The position numbers were made by a program, and so were the translations under genes. From Takakia lepidozioides (lineage: Eukaryota; Streptophyta; Takakiopsida; Takakiales; Takakiaceae), in assembly GCA_030704615.1 (NCBI GenBank), contig CM060733.1:12772001-12836000 (forward strand): 64,000 nt of DNA, written 5' to 3'. This document shows, piece by piece, positions 41,255 through 53,233 of this stretch (the first letter of the stretch is position 1; each line of letters begins with the position of its first letter). Under the pieces are notes generated by a model, which searched no databases, had not been told where the DNA came from, and saw only the letters and a program-made list of their open reading frames with translations.

Positions 41255-44200
41255 ATGTCTACACCAAAATATGCATTGCTTTCATGTCCACTTGATGCAA
41301 AAGTGGTTCGTTATCCTTGCAATGGAAACAAGTGCATTATCCCAGAACCTTGGTTATGCAGTAGATTCAAACTTGTTCCGGGTTCAGTTTTTTTGGAGGA
41401 TGATGGAGATGATGATGCTTCCACAGTGTTGCTTCCAGTTTTCAATGACGGCCAAAAGCAATGGGAGTTGTTTCCAGACACTTTCTCTAAGTATCGTGTC
41501 ACAGGTACGAGCTATACACAGTCACATGATGAGAGGCACACTTCTATTGCAAGAAAGAATGATCAAGCTGCAACAAATGGGAGTTGTAAATTGAAGGAGG
41601 AGGTTGCAGATTCGGTGAGCTTGGGGTCTCATAATTCGGATTGTGTTGAGGTTTCTAAAAGTGTATTTTGTGGATCTCAACCTTCCTCATCTGCTCATAC
41701 GGTCTTGCTTCACGACATGAAGCCTCGGAAAACTCCATTGGACAACACCACGTCTGATTGTTGCGAATCTGCGAGGGGTTTATCTTCATCTCCACGACTA
41801 GCAGGGGAGGCTACATCTGCATTTCCTTCTGGTGTGTTGTCCATTTTGAGTATCTTGGCCACTGCTTGGAGGAATGGATCAAAATGAGAGCTTTCTACCT
41901 TGGACTATAGTCACATTCCAGTGCATCGTGTTTGGTGTCTTCCTCGAGCTTTTCATGGAAAAGTGATCCACGAACTCCCCCCCGTGGTCAAACTACGTAC
42001 GGACCGTGGTTCACAGTCCCTCCAAGGCATGAACCGCAAGTTTGATGGTCATCCTTGGTGCAAGACCAATACCTACAATATGTCTGGTGTTCGAGATCAT
42101 GTGAAATGTAGTAAGGTTCTTTGTGTTGGAAAGCTCATATGTCAAAGCAGCACTTGCCCCTTCTTCAAGAAAGAAGGAGAACGGAATGACCGCTATTGGG
42201 AAGGTAATGCAGACAAGGTGTTCATTGCAAGAGCCCAAGTTCCATTCAACCAGTTCAAGTGTAGTTTCTGCAAAAAAAGACCTTTCTGTGAGGCGCATTG
42301 TGGGGCAAGAATGTACTATGTCACAAGTTCCCTTCCAACATATACACGTGTTGCAGTTCACGTTGGGTTTCATTACCATCCATGTGCCAAGGGCGAGAAT
42401 AGAGAGGCTGCGGAAAATGCATCAAGCATGATTCAAGAGCACGTTAAGATGAAGCCATGGTCGACCCCGGGAGCTATTTCCTTGTCAATGGCCCAAAAGC
42501 TCTTGATTGATTGAGTTCTTGTGGCTGATGGCACAGAGACAGTACATCTTGAGGGAGAGGCTTTGGAAGATATTCTTGAAGAGTTTGCCCATGTTTGTAG
42601 CCCCAATGTGAAAAACAAGGTCGCATCTGCACGTGTCAATTCCATCATGTCCATATTGGAGTTGAAGCGTCTGAGTACATACCATTTCATTCACAGCAAT
42701 CTCCTTCCAGGCCAGCATACTTCTCATCTCCCCCATGTTTTCAAGATGTCTGTTGCTGGTCCCGGGAGTGGTGTTGATCTTGTGCGTCGCATGAGTGAGA
42801 GGGATCTACGCACAAGTTGGGTAGTATTTGACCATGTCAAACACATCAAGGATTAGACAACTCTTGCGTGTCATGTCTATGAACCATATGTCAAGCGAAT
42901 GATGACCATTGCCATTTGCGATATGAAAACAGGGGATGCACATGCTCAGGTGTTATTCTAGGAGATGATCAATGAACAAGCAAAACTTGCTGGCTTGAAC
43001 AAACCAAATTTTGCTGGCTTCATGGCGGATGCAGCAAGAGCGAATTGGGCTGTTGTTCGAAGGGTTTATGGATCTGATCCCAATGTCCCAATGGAAGGTA
43101 AAGAAAGAACATGTTTATATCATTGGGCTGAAAGCCTCCGAAGACACACCAACGACTATATCTTGGAGGACTTCCGTGAAAGGCACACTCAGCTCTATTA
43201 TGAATGGAAAGATAGTGCTACCTTGGAGGATGCTACAACCACATACATTGCAATTCGGGCTTGGTGGCTCTCTTCAGGAGCATGCACAGAAAAGAGTCTG
43301 CCAAAACTGGATTCATGGCTTGCATGGTGGTACTACAGATATCGAATGTGGGGCCAATGGATGAGAGAGGACATGGATGTGGAGGAAGATGCAGATATGC
43401 CTACCACTAATTTGTCTGAGGCAGTCCATTCTGCTTGGTGGAAGACAGCAGGCAATGGGAAAAAAATGAAGGTGGACCTATATGAGGCCACCATGCATGA
43501 CATGTCACGAGCTCTTTTGCAGCAGACAACATTTTACAGGCACACCACAGGACAGACATGGGGGACGGGGCCCGACAAAGAGGAGCTCATGTTGCGTCAA
43601 GCAGCTAGATCTATATAGCCCAACAAAAATGGGTAAGGTTGTACGTGGCATAGTAGCTGGAACACCCATGCACACAAGGGGGGTTCAATTGGAGGGAGAC
43701 AATCGCACTGTTCCAGTCAAACGCAAGTTAGGCGATGAGCATGATGGGCCAAACGAATCTTGGAGGTGTGATATGAATGTAAAGACCGTTCCAGTGCGCG
43801 CCACTGGGATGCCCAGTCCACACCAGCCATCTAGGTTTGTCAGCTCCAAATCAAGTCATGACATTCCTGGTTCTTTGACTTTCTGTGAGACAAATCCACA
43901 TGTTGCTATCCCTCCTCAGTCAATGCAATGGGGAAATCCAGTGAGAGAGACACAAGACTTTTCCGATGCATTGTTTAGGATTCAGCGGACATGTCATGCT
44001 TCCATGGTTCGTTGTTCTGCCTTGGTTGGAGTTTCCAAGGATAAATGCAAAGCGCTCATCAGGAAAGGTAAAGGAAGTCCTGCACCTTGCTTCACTGGCA
44101 AGTTACTAGCACCGAACATGAAAGAACCAAAACTGCAAGTTTTTTGGTTTTGCCCCACAGATGTTTTGTCGTGTGTTGGAGGGACCGTGCCATCCTATTG

Positions 44201-44537
44201 CTTGGGAAAACCGGGTATACCTAACGTGTGGCCTGTGAAGGTTGGAACCAACCTTACACAAGGTTATGAGAGAATTTACCAGCTACAAACAGAGGGATCT
44301 ACCAGAGCAGGATTGGTTTACAATGTATACATTGGTCAGTTTCCATCTTGTGATTGTCCCGACTTTGATGAGCTATCTGTCAAGAAGAAAAAACAAACAT
44401 ATCTACCTTGTAAGCACATGTACTTCATGTACAACGTGCATCTAGGATGCGCCGGGGCTTATGAGATCCACCAACCTTCCCTTAGCCAGTTAGAGGTTAG
44501 GGCTATGCTAAAGAAGGACCCTAGTTCAACTTCTTAG
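41255..44537 (+). pseudogene. Element B transposase, inactivated
   Basis: Homologous end to end with element A transposase. Domains in order: N-terminal C-P-L-D … G-S-V-F-L-E-D; GCM/WRKY-type region (G-H-P-W-C-K-T-N … C-V-G-K-L-I-C … H-V-G-F-H-Y-H, 42050-42390); DDE core (G-F-M-A-D-A-A-R, 43015; C-L-Y-H, 43113; N-L-S-E-A-V, 43410); SWIM finger (C-D-C-P-D-F … Y-L-P-C-K-H, 44350-44415). The first acidic residue reads V-Y-E-P where A has V-Y-D-T. In-frame stops lie at 41885 (TGA), 42512 (TGA), 42854 (TAG) and 42959 (TAG), and a frameshift near 43610. The intron of A is absent. It is a clear pseudogene. Confidence 0.85.
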
Positions 44538-45155
44538 TGACACATGAAATGCACAAAAAAAGAACCTCTAACTTGTGCCGTTCATTTTCATGCATGTGAC
44601 ATGTAATTATCTTGTTACTACTTTATTCCAAACATGACACATAACATTTGTTAGTACAGAAGTTCCTATTTTGGTTAAAATGGAACTTGTATACTTGTCA
44701 TACAAGTTTTCAAATTATAGAACTGCTTGGCATTACAAACAGACATGCAATGTGGTGGTTCCAAACATGACACATATGCATTTGTTAGTACAAAAGTCCA
44801 TATTTTGGTTAATATGAAACTGTTTTCCTTGAATACAAGTTTGCAAACTATTACTTTGGCCATGGATCTTGTATTCTCTTCAGTTTAAGGTGGTGCATTA
44901 GTTGGAGTTAGGGGTCACATGCATCTTTGACCATTGACTACTGATTTTGTTAGCTAAGTTTTTTATTATTTATTTATTTATTCTATATACATATGATGTA
45001 ACATTTGCATATGCAATAAATACGTCGTATTCTATGTTATATAACTCCACTGCATACAATCTACAATGAGTGCATACAAATGTGTCACATGCATATATAA
45101 TAAGGGATTTTGTGCATGCATGCACGCAACCTGTGCATATGGAATAGCAACCCCC
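44538..45155. other. 3' flank and right end of element B (tentative)
   Basis: AT-rich, with a diverged internal duplication (CCAAACATGACACATA at 44625 and 44760, each followed by TTTGTTAGTAC). The end GGAATAGCAACCCCC (45141-45155), read inward, is GGGGGTTGCTATTCC, 13 of 15 identical to the left TIR of element A. A partner GGGGTCTGCTGTTCC lies at 21996-22010. An 8-bp word ATCACTGG stands outside both (21977-21984; 45163-45170) but not directly adjacent, so the exact borders of B are unsettled. Confidence 0.45.
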
Positions 45156-45240
45156 GTCCACCATCACTGGTCTGCAACATTGGTCTGCCCAGGTCTGCCC
45201 AGGTCTACCAGTCTGCTCAATGGGTCTGCCATTTTGATTT

Positions 45241-45702
45241 GCAGCTGTTCCATTGTGCTGATGCGCCCTGCGTTGTGGCAGGTCTCATTGGAGTTTGGTG
45301 ATTATTGACCGGGTGCTCCGCGTGTTCATTCATCTGAACTCAATCAAGGAGATGCACAAACCCGTGGAGATATTGCCATGGGTTCGAAATGTGTATGGAG
45401 CATGTCTCGACTTGGAGCCGCACATTGCGTCGTGGGATGAGGCCACTGCATTCAATTTTCATGTCCCTGAAGTGCCACAACAACCCTTCTCATGGAAATG
45501 TGGCTTTTACGTCATGTCATTTATCGAGGGGTTCTACGACTGGTTGAAGGGCAATCGTGGCAAAGGACTTAGAGAGAGAGGAAAGCCATTTACCTCAAAG
45601 TGGTTTACATTCCGTTATGCTTGCAGGCAACGCCTAAAGTGTGTTGAGTACATTTTGAAAGCACTCAGTACTATGGAGAATGTAGTTGTAGAAAGGCAGT
45701 AG
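45241..45702 (+). pseudogene. Ulp1-like (C48) cysteine protease domain fragment
   Basis: Follows an acceptor-like TTTGCAG. The frame contains S-H-W-S-L-V-I-I-D (45283-45310), the catalytic His block of Ulp1/SENP proteases, then Q-Q-P-F-S-W-K-C-G-F-Y-V-M (about 45475-45515) with the oxyanion-hole Gln and catalytic Cys. The usual catalytic Asp block (Y-D-S-L) reads H-L-N-S-I, so the Asp appears replaced by Asn. A stop lies just upstream in this frame (near 45255). Such domains are common in plant MULE and CACTA transposons. It ends with TAG at 45700. It probably belongs to region C rather than B. Confidence 0.55.
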
Positions 45703-45925
45703 TTATCTAGGAAGATGTCGGACGTGTCAGACTCTTCCGATGTCCGGGTTATTTCATCTATGCCGGGCAATAAATGAAATTTACTCATGTGGTCTGTGGT
45801 GCAGGTCTGTTCATTTTTATATATGATGTGTCTGTTCACTTTTGTGCATCATTTCATTAGTCTGTTGTCGTGGTCTACTGCTAAACATTTCTGGTCGATG
45901 TTTTGTATTGAGTAGTGCTCCACGT

Positions 45926-46652
45926 TGTCGCGGCCCTTTGCCTTGAGGGCAGGGGGTCGGGACACATGAGGGGCTGCCCCTGTGGTGGGGGCAGCGGCAG
46001 CGATAGGTATGGGGGGCTGAGGCACCCTTGAGTGCCCAAGGCACTCAGGGAAGCGGAGGTGCTCACTAGGTGGAGCCCCGCACACCGGGTTGCGGTGGGG
46101 GTAGCTCCACAAGGGGTGGTGGTAGCTTAGTGGGACTTAGTGGGGGTGGCATAGGACTCACCATGGGGGCGGAGACCTCGTGGTGGGAGTCGTGGGGAGT
46201 CTTGGGACTCATCACGGTCCATAGGGGCCGTGGTGAGCGGGCCAAGACTCACCGCGACTCACCACCGGGAATCGAGGGTCTTCGTGGTGGTTCGCCATAA
46301 AATGGCATGGCTGGTTGTGAAACCCCCGTGGACAGCTACAGAAGTATATATAGGGAGTAGTAACCCCGAGAACGGTGCAAGCCCGTTGGTGACCAAAAGC
46401 TAGTGAGTAAGCGAGCGAGCCGGAAAGCGACCAAAGAGTGGGGAGCTGTTCCGGACTGCCATTTACCAAAGGGAATTCTCCTAGTCCCAATTAGGTGGAG
46501 GGTTTTAGAGGGAAGTGAAAGGGGACCGTTATGTCCCGGTGAGCAGCCGAAGCTCCAAGTTGGCCCGGGCGGCCAGGTTGGGAGTCAGGCGCGCGCATCA
46601 AAGCGAGTAACTATGACTTGAAGGGGAGTTTACCGAAGTGGGGTGCGCGACA
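45926..46652 (+). repeat. 5' LTR of R1
   Basis: Starts TGTCGCG and ends CGCGACA (46646-46652), a perfect terminal inverted repeat, directly followed by the primer-binding site. A TATA box TATATATAG is at 46345-46353. The first 94 bp are repeated at 52157-52250. Length 727 bp. Confidence 0.85.
46345..46353 (+). promoter_or_regulatory. TATA box in R1 5' LTR
   Basis: TATATATAG, about 300 bp before the LTR end, positioned to start the genomic RNA within the LTR. Confidence 0.6.
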
Positions 46653-46654
46653 CT

Positions 46655-46666
46655 TGGTATCAGAGC
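46655..46666 (+). other. R1 primer-binding site
   Basis: TGGTATCAGAGC, complementary to the 3' end of initiator tRNA-Met, two bases after the LTR. Confidence 0.9.
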
Positions 46667-46707
46667 TTAGAGTTCAGTTAGCGATTGTCCTTGGGATTGG
46701 CCTCATC

Positions 46708-49700
46708 ATGGGGTCGGGCAAGCCGAAGCGAAAGCGGAACGGCCCAAAAGATGATGATCCCGGTGAGCCCGATGGGGGCGGCGTGTCACCGAGGCGGCCG
46801 TTTGAGGAAGCGATGCATGTTTCCGAAAACGAGGCCACCCAAGAGCGGGAGGAATCTGAGGAGTCGGAGCCCGAGGAATCCTTGAGAGCTCCGACAAACC
46901 AAGAGATGCCTCCCATGCCGGCAGCCTTTTGGGAAGGGTTGTTGGCGCAGTTTGGCGGGACGTTGAAAGACGTGTTGAAGGCGGCTAATGCCACTTCTAC
47001 TAAGGCAAAGTTTAAGGTGAAGCCTAAGGAACCCGGCACCTTCAAGGGCGTCCAAAATCGGAAGGCACTCAACACCTGGCTCTTGGAGCTGGAGCAGTAC
47101 TTCCGGGCGGCCAAGTTGAGTGACGAGGATCGCGTGGAAGTGGGGCTATGCTCAACAATGGTGGCAGAAACGCTTCACGACCGAGGTCCAAGTCCGGAAA
47201 CCTTGAACTGGAGTGGGTTCAAGGAATTGTTGAAGAGACAGTTTGTGCCCCTCAACGCATCCTGGCTTGCCCGGGACAAGATGAGGAATTTGAAGCAAAC
47301 AGATGACATTCGGGGGTACGTCCAGGCTTTCAATGTGCTGTTGCTCGAAGTCGCGGACATGGCAGAACCAGAAATGGTATTCAACTTTGTGGCGGGACTG
47401 GCCCCATGGGCCAGGCGGAAGTTGGAGGAGAAGCCACCCAAGACTTTGAACGAGGCAATTGAGAGGGCTGAATGTTTCTCGGATGTCCCTAGGGGTGAAA
47501 GACAAGGCCGTACGGAGCTGAACCACAAGAAGATTCGGCGGGAAGGTGACTCCTTCCGACCGGAAAAGAAGTGGGATAGGCCACGCGGCGAAAATGGCAC
47601 GTGGAAATCGAAGGGAGGGCCTTCACACGTCAAGGCGGCACCCGGTGCTCCGAAAGGAAAAGCGGGTGGAGCGGCTTATGGCGGACAGAAGGCGACCTTT
47701 GATGGAGTGTGTTTCAATTGCGGGGAGCCCGGGCACATGGCCAAGAAGTGCACGAAGCCCCGACAATTGAACATGACTCGGGCGACCACGGAGCTGTCGG
47801 AAGATACCATCAGTCGCTTGGTGGAAGCGGTGGTCGCCAGGACTTGCAAGGTAGGCAAATTTTCTTGTGAGTTGTATCAGGAAACTGGCGCCTTACGAAA
47901 AGGGAGTCAGTTATTGTTCGTGGATGGGATAATATCCGGAACTAATGTGTCGTTGTTGGTGGACACAGGAGCGTCGCACTCCTTCATGACACCGGCAACG
48001 GCACAAAAGCTGGGACTCCCGACAAGTGACGTTGGGGCCTCTATTGAGGTGCGTTCTGCCAAAGGAGAACCACAGTTGGCGACAAGGTTGGCGATAGATG
48101 TTCCTCTTCAACTGGGGAGTTGGGAGGGACGTGAGAACTTCACCATCTGCGAGATCGATGGAGTGGATCTCATTTTGGGGATGACCTTTTTGAGCAAATC
48201 CGGAGCGGTCATAGATGGCCGCAAGAGAGTAGTCACGCTGCCATGTGGGAATGGTGGCGAGGTTTTACGAGTGTCTGAAACGCCCAAATCCGTGGGAGGG
48301 CGAATAAACCTTCTATCAGCAAAGGAGTGGGCCGTGGAGGAGGCACACGAGCCCCAATTTTTGCTTTACATTAGAGAAGTGAAAGGAGAAGGCGATGGGG
48401 AACCCAGCCCAAATTGGATCAAGGGGATTTTGGAGAAATACCAGGATGTGATGCCGGAGGATTTACCAAGCGGCTTGCCACCGCGAAGAGGAGTTGACCA
48501 CAAGATTGAGGTGATACCGGGATCGGAACCGCCCGCCAAGGCGCCCTACCGGTTGAGCCACAGAGAGTTGGTCGAGCTGAAGACTCAGCTCAAGGATCTA
48601 ATGTCAAAGGGGTACATCCGGCCGAGTAAGTCACCTTACGGAGCCCCGGTGCTATTCGCAGACAAGAATGATGGGACGCTGCGGATGTGTGTCGATTACA
48701 GGGCTCTGAATAAGGTGACTATAAAAAACCGGTACCCTTTGCCGAGGATCGACGACCTCTTCGATCGGTTGGCAGGAGCGAAGTATTTCAGCCGGATCGA
48801 CTTGCGCTCCGGCTATCACCAAATTCGGGTGGCGGAAGGAGATGAGGAGAAGACCGCGTGCAGGACAAGATATGGTTCATATGAGTTCTTGGTGATGCCT
48901 TTTGGGCTCACCAATGCACCAGCGACATTTAGCACGCTGATGAACAGCCTTTTCCAGGAGTGGTTGGATGACTTTGTGATCGTGTACATCGACGACATCT
49001 TGGTGTACTCGAAAACAAATGAGGAGCACCTGGAGCACCTCAAAAGGGTGCTCCAAAAATTGCGAGAAGGGAAGCTGTATGCCAAAGCTTCAAAGTGCGA
49101 ATTCGGGGTCACGAAAGTGGAGTTCTTGGGGCATGTGATTACACAGGATGGGATCAAAATGGATGACAGAAAGGTGAGGGCGATCTTGGACTAAGAGCCT
49201 CCGACTTCGGTCCCGAGAGTGCGATCCTTCCTAGGACTCGCCTCCTATTACCGGAAGTATGTGAGAAATTTCGCCAAGATTGCGGGGCCGCTGTCAGACC
49301 TTCTGTGTAAATCTAAAGTCTGGGCATGGAACACCTTTTGTGGCCAAGCTTTTGCTGAATTGAAGCAGCGGATGGCGGAAGCTCCAGCCTTGAAAATCCC
49401 GGAGTTCGATCGTCCATTTGAGATTCATACAGATGCGTCGGACTTCGCGATTGGGGGTGTACTTATGCAAGATGGACGTCTAGTGGCTTACGAAAGTAAG
49501 AAACTGAATGAAGTGGAGCGACGGTGGCCGACGCACAAAAAAGAGATGAAGGCGGTGGTGCATTGCCTTGAGCTCTGGCGCCACTATGTTGGTTCCAACC
49601 CAGTGAAGGTGTTCACGGACAATGTCACGGTGAAGTATTTTGCCACGCAGCCCAAGTTGTCCCCAAAACAACTTAGGTGGCAAGATACTTTGGCAGTGTT

Positions 49701-51306
49701 CGACGTGGATATCCAGTACAAACCGGGACGGGACAATGTGGTGGCCGATGCTTTAAGTAGAAAGCAACAGCTCTTGTTGGTGTACAAGGGCGAGACGGCA
49801 TTCCAAAGGAAGATCCGGAAGGCTTGCCGGAAGGATGAGCTGGCGAAGTCCGTGATGCAGGACTTGAGGATGGGGGTTAAATCGCAATTCCACTTGCAAA
49901 ATGGACTGCTCCGGTACAAGAAAAAGCGTCTCTACGTGCCGAAGGGAGGGATCAGGGATAGTCTCTTGAGAGAATGCCATGATAGCCCGCTTGCGGGCCA
50001 CGGTGGAGCCAAGCGCACTGCGGCACTCTTGAAGAAAGAGTATTTCTGGCCCAAACTGAGGGAGGAGGCAGAGGAGTATGTCAAGACATGCACCACATGC
50101 CAACAAAACCGGAGCGAGTACAAAAAGCAAGCGGGGCTGTTACAACCCTTGCCGATTCCAGAGGGGACTTGGGAAAGCTTCTCGATGGATTTCATGACTG
50201 CTATGCCGCTGTCAAAAGGATTCGATGCAATCATGGTGGTGGTAGATAGGTTCAGTAAAATGAGCCATTTCATCCCCACCAAGGAGATGGCAACGGCGCA
50301 GGAGACAGGGCGACTTTACTTCGCCCACGTCTTAAAGCATCATGGAGTCCCGAAGGATATTGTCTCGGACCGCGATCCAAAGTTTACGAGTAAATTCTGG
50401 AGAGCACTTTGGAAGAAGATGGGGACGAGGCTGAAGATGAGCACCGCCTTCCGACCTACGACGGACGGCCAAACGGAAAGAGTGAATTCCGTAGTGAAGC
50501 AATTCTTGCGGAATTACGTGTCGGCAGACCAATCAGACTGGATGGAACACTTAGACGCGGCAGAGTTTTGTTATAATAACACAGAAAACTCCGCAACGGG
50601 AGTTTCCCCTTTCGTGTTGGTCTATGGAAAAGCACCTCTGGTGCTGACAAGTTGGGCCGCCCAGGACGTTGAGGAACCGGCAGTAGCGGCGGTACTGGAA
50701 GAACGCGAGCGTTTGTTGAAGCTCGCAAAGTACAATATTGCCAAAGCTAGGAAACGGTATGAAAGGCAAGCGAATCGGAAGCGGAGGGAAGTGAAGTTTG
50801 AGGCAGGCATAGAGGTCTGGTTGAACATCAAGAATTTCCGACTACCTCCGGAAGTGAGTCCAAAGTTCGTGCCTCCGTATGCGGGACCCTTTCGCATTCG
50901 GAAGGTTATGAATGAGGATGTGTATGAATTGGAGCTGCCGGCAAACAGCAAGGTGCACCCAGTATTCCATGTCTCCCTTTTGAGGCCTTACTTCAAAGAT
51001 GAAGCGCGTCCGAATCGGCATCAAGTGTTGCGTCCGCCACCTATGCTGTTGGATCATGAAAATGAACCTGAGTACGAGTGGAGGCAATACTTAAGTCGAG
51101 GAGGTTCAGGAACCGAGAAACGGAGTATCTCGTCAAATGGAAGGGCTATCATCATGTGGAGGCATCTTGGGTGCGTGCCTCAGAAATGGGAAACGCATCC
51201 GAGGCGGTTGCAGCTTTCGAAGGGCGACCTCAAAAGCGGAAGAAGCGTTGATGGGGACATCAACCTTGGAGCGTGGGGGAGGAAATGCATGCTTGGCCAG
51301 GTTTAG
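46708..51306 (+). pseudogene. R1 gag-pol polyprotein, one stop and one frameshift
   Basis: Met 46708 ([10 protein letters not shown]) starts a single frame. gag core near 47030-47480; zinc knuckle [14 protein letters not shown] (47712-47753); protease V-D-T-G-A-S-H-S-F (47958); reverse transcriptase with Y-I-D-D (48984); RNase H H-T-D-A-S-D-F (49425); integrase H-H-C-C finger (49977-50102), then D-F-M (50188), S-D-R-D-P-K-F (50370) and E in D-G-Q-T-E-R (50463). A TAA at 49192-49194 interrupts RT/RNase H in frame (A-I-L-D-stop-E-P-P). Near 51085 the frame shifts: the chromodomain (Y-L-V-K-W-K-G-Y … A-S-W-V) is in another frame ending with TGA near 51252. The chromodomain normally tethers integrase to chromatin. 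Otherwise full length. Confidence 0.9.
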
Positions 51307-52156
51307 CTAGCTCAGGAATCCGATTGCAAAAACTTGTATTGTACAAAAATTTGTTATAAAGGAAATGGGTTCCAAATATTGTGCGTCCTATTGTGTTTGG
51401 AATGGTGATGCATGGTGTGGTTGGCTAGTGTGTAGAATGCATGCTAGCTTACAAAAGTGGGAGAGGTAAATTGGGTAATCGTGTGTTTGCGCAGTGCCAA
51501 AATCGGGTGACTCCCATCCAAGGGGCAAGGAAACTTGCGCCTTCTTTGGGAGTTCACGTGCTAGTGCGCACCTGGCGCGTGCGCGTACTATAACTGCGCT
51601 ACCGAGGGGGTTGCCTTGTAGTGCGGGCTAACGCGGAAGCTACGTGCTTCCGTTCACGTACTATAATCGTGTAGCCTCGGGACGAAGTCGTAGTGCGGCT
51701 TTGGCGTGTTCCCGTACCTCAGGCCAGCATTCCAAGGCGGACCCAATTGTAGTGATTGGGGCGCACGGTTGGTTCAAGGTTATCTTCCTAGTCAAAGAGG
51801 GTTCCAGGTGAACCCTTGCTCAAGGTGATGCCAAAAGCGACATCATGAGCGATCACAAGCAATGTTGTTGCAGTAAGGCGATTCGATCCTCGGGGAGGAT
51901 CGTTCCTTGGCCTTGAAGTAGGCCAAGAAGAGTGCACTGGGAGGAGCTGGAGAGGCTCCACCCTTGGCCGGGACTTGGAGGAAGTCGGCCGAACTAGCTA
52001 GTGGAGAGTAGAGTCAAGTGTGGGGTTTGGTTCTTTGCCATGGGACGCCATGGTACAGAAACAAACTCCTTGATGTGGGACGCCACAACTTGGATGTTCG
52101 TTTCTACAAAATGGACAAGTCGATGAGGACATCGACTCCCTGTTGGTAGGGGTGTG
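51307..52156 (+). other. R1 3' non-coding region
   Basis: No gene. Two purine-rich tracts could be polypurine tracts: GTGGGGGAGGAAA (51275-51288) and GGTAGGGGTG just before the 3' LTR (52146-52156). The latter directly abuts TGTCGCGG and is the better candidate. Confidence 0.5.
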
Positions 52157-52250
52157 TGTCGCGGCCCTTTGCCTTGAGGGCAGGGGGTCGGGACACATGA
52201 GGGGCTGCCCCTGTGGTGGGGGCAGCGGCAGCGATAGGTATGGGGGGCTG
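52157..52250 (+). repeat. Truncated 3' LTR of R1
   Basis: 94 bp matching 45926-46019 nearly base for base (TGTCGCGGCCCTTTG … ATGGGGGGCTG). It stops where R2 starts (TGTTAGAGG at 52251). The rest of the LTR is expected beyond R2, outside the window. Confidence 0.85.
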
Positions 52251-53233
52251 TGTTAGAGGACTGTCGGGGACTTAGACACTTATACGGGATCTGTAGGGTA
52301 CCCTTAATTTTTGCACAGACTGAGACCAACAGGAGCCTTAGGGGTGACAGCAGCGCACTGTAGAGGGGGGTTACACAGCCCGTCACAGCCGTCACAGTCG
52401 TCACAGCAGACACAGCCGACACAGCCGACACAGCCCGGCACAGCCAACACAGCCCGTCACAGTCGTCACAGCCAACACAGCCAACACAGCCCGTCACAGT
52501 CGTCACAGCAGACACAGCCGACACAGCCGACACAGCCCGGCACAGCCACACAGCCAGTCATAGCCCGACACAGCCAAACACAGTCGCACAGCCAGTCACA
52601 GTCCGTCACAGTTTCACACAGCCAGTCACAGCTTGACAGCTGTCACGATCATAGGGAACGAGAGTAGGACAGGGAACGACTGTGGGGAACAACACCTGCG
52701 AAGGGAACATGTTAGTTCACAGACGACGGTTAGTGAGGGAAACGGTTAGAACCGCGGATAGGAAGATAAAGGAGAAACGGGGGATTCGGAGGGGGACTTC
52801 GGTGATAGATCATTCGGAAGGGGACTTCTTGGTGATAGATCATTCGGAGGAGGACTTCTTGGTGATAGATCATTCGGAGGGGACTTTTGGTGATAGAGGA
52901 GAGGGGATCGGGCAGAGATGAAGAACGGAAGTGAAGATAGAGAGATGATGAATAGATGCTTGATATATGCAAGGCTGTAATGATATTGTAGAGGAGATTA
53001 GAGACACAATGGCTTCGGCCTGATACCTGATAAATCATAATCGGATACTTTTACGATACAAACACACTGTGTAGAGAGATCTGAGTGAAGCTGTGGAATG
53101 AATGGATGAGTTGATGGAATCCAATAGATTGATAAAGCAAACTGATACTTAATTATCAATGGTAAGATAGTTAACATGAATACCAAAAGGGAAACAAATA
53201 GGAAACACCCCCATGATACACTAGCTGTAGGTC
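52251..53233 (+). repeat. R2 5' LTR and leader
   Basis: Begins TGTTAGAGG. It contains a CACAG-rich tandem tract (52379-52640; units like GACACAGCC and GTCACAGTC) and four TGATAGATCATTCGGA-type repeats (52803-52890). The LTR's 3' end and the primer-binding site were not located; similarity to R2' resumes at about 53013-53233. Confidence 0.5.
52379..52640 (+). repeat. CACAGCC short tandem repeats in R2 leader
   Basis: Nine- to ten-base units GTCACAGCC/GACACAGCC in long runs with a larger repeat of about 80 bp. Related CACAGCCTATCACAG repeats occur at the end of pol (60090-60370). Confidence 0.85.

Larger units (their letters stand above)
45926..52250 (+). mobile_element. R1: chromovirus-type Ty3/gypsy retrotransposon
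   Basis: Order: LTR, tRNA-iMet primer-binding site, gag, protease, reverse transcriptase, RNase H, integrase, chromodomain, 3' region, truncated LTR. Protease, RT, RNase H, integrase order defines Ty3/gypsy; the C-terminal chromodomain places it in the chromoviruses. The 3' LTR is only 94 bp because R2 begins at 52251. Confidence 0.9.

Noticed and set aside
51994-52551. Cys/Val-rich minus-strand frame
   Set aside because: Translation of the CACAG tandem repeat.
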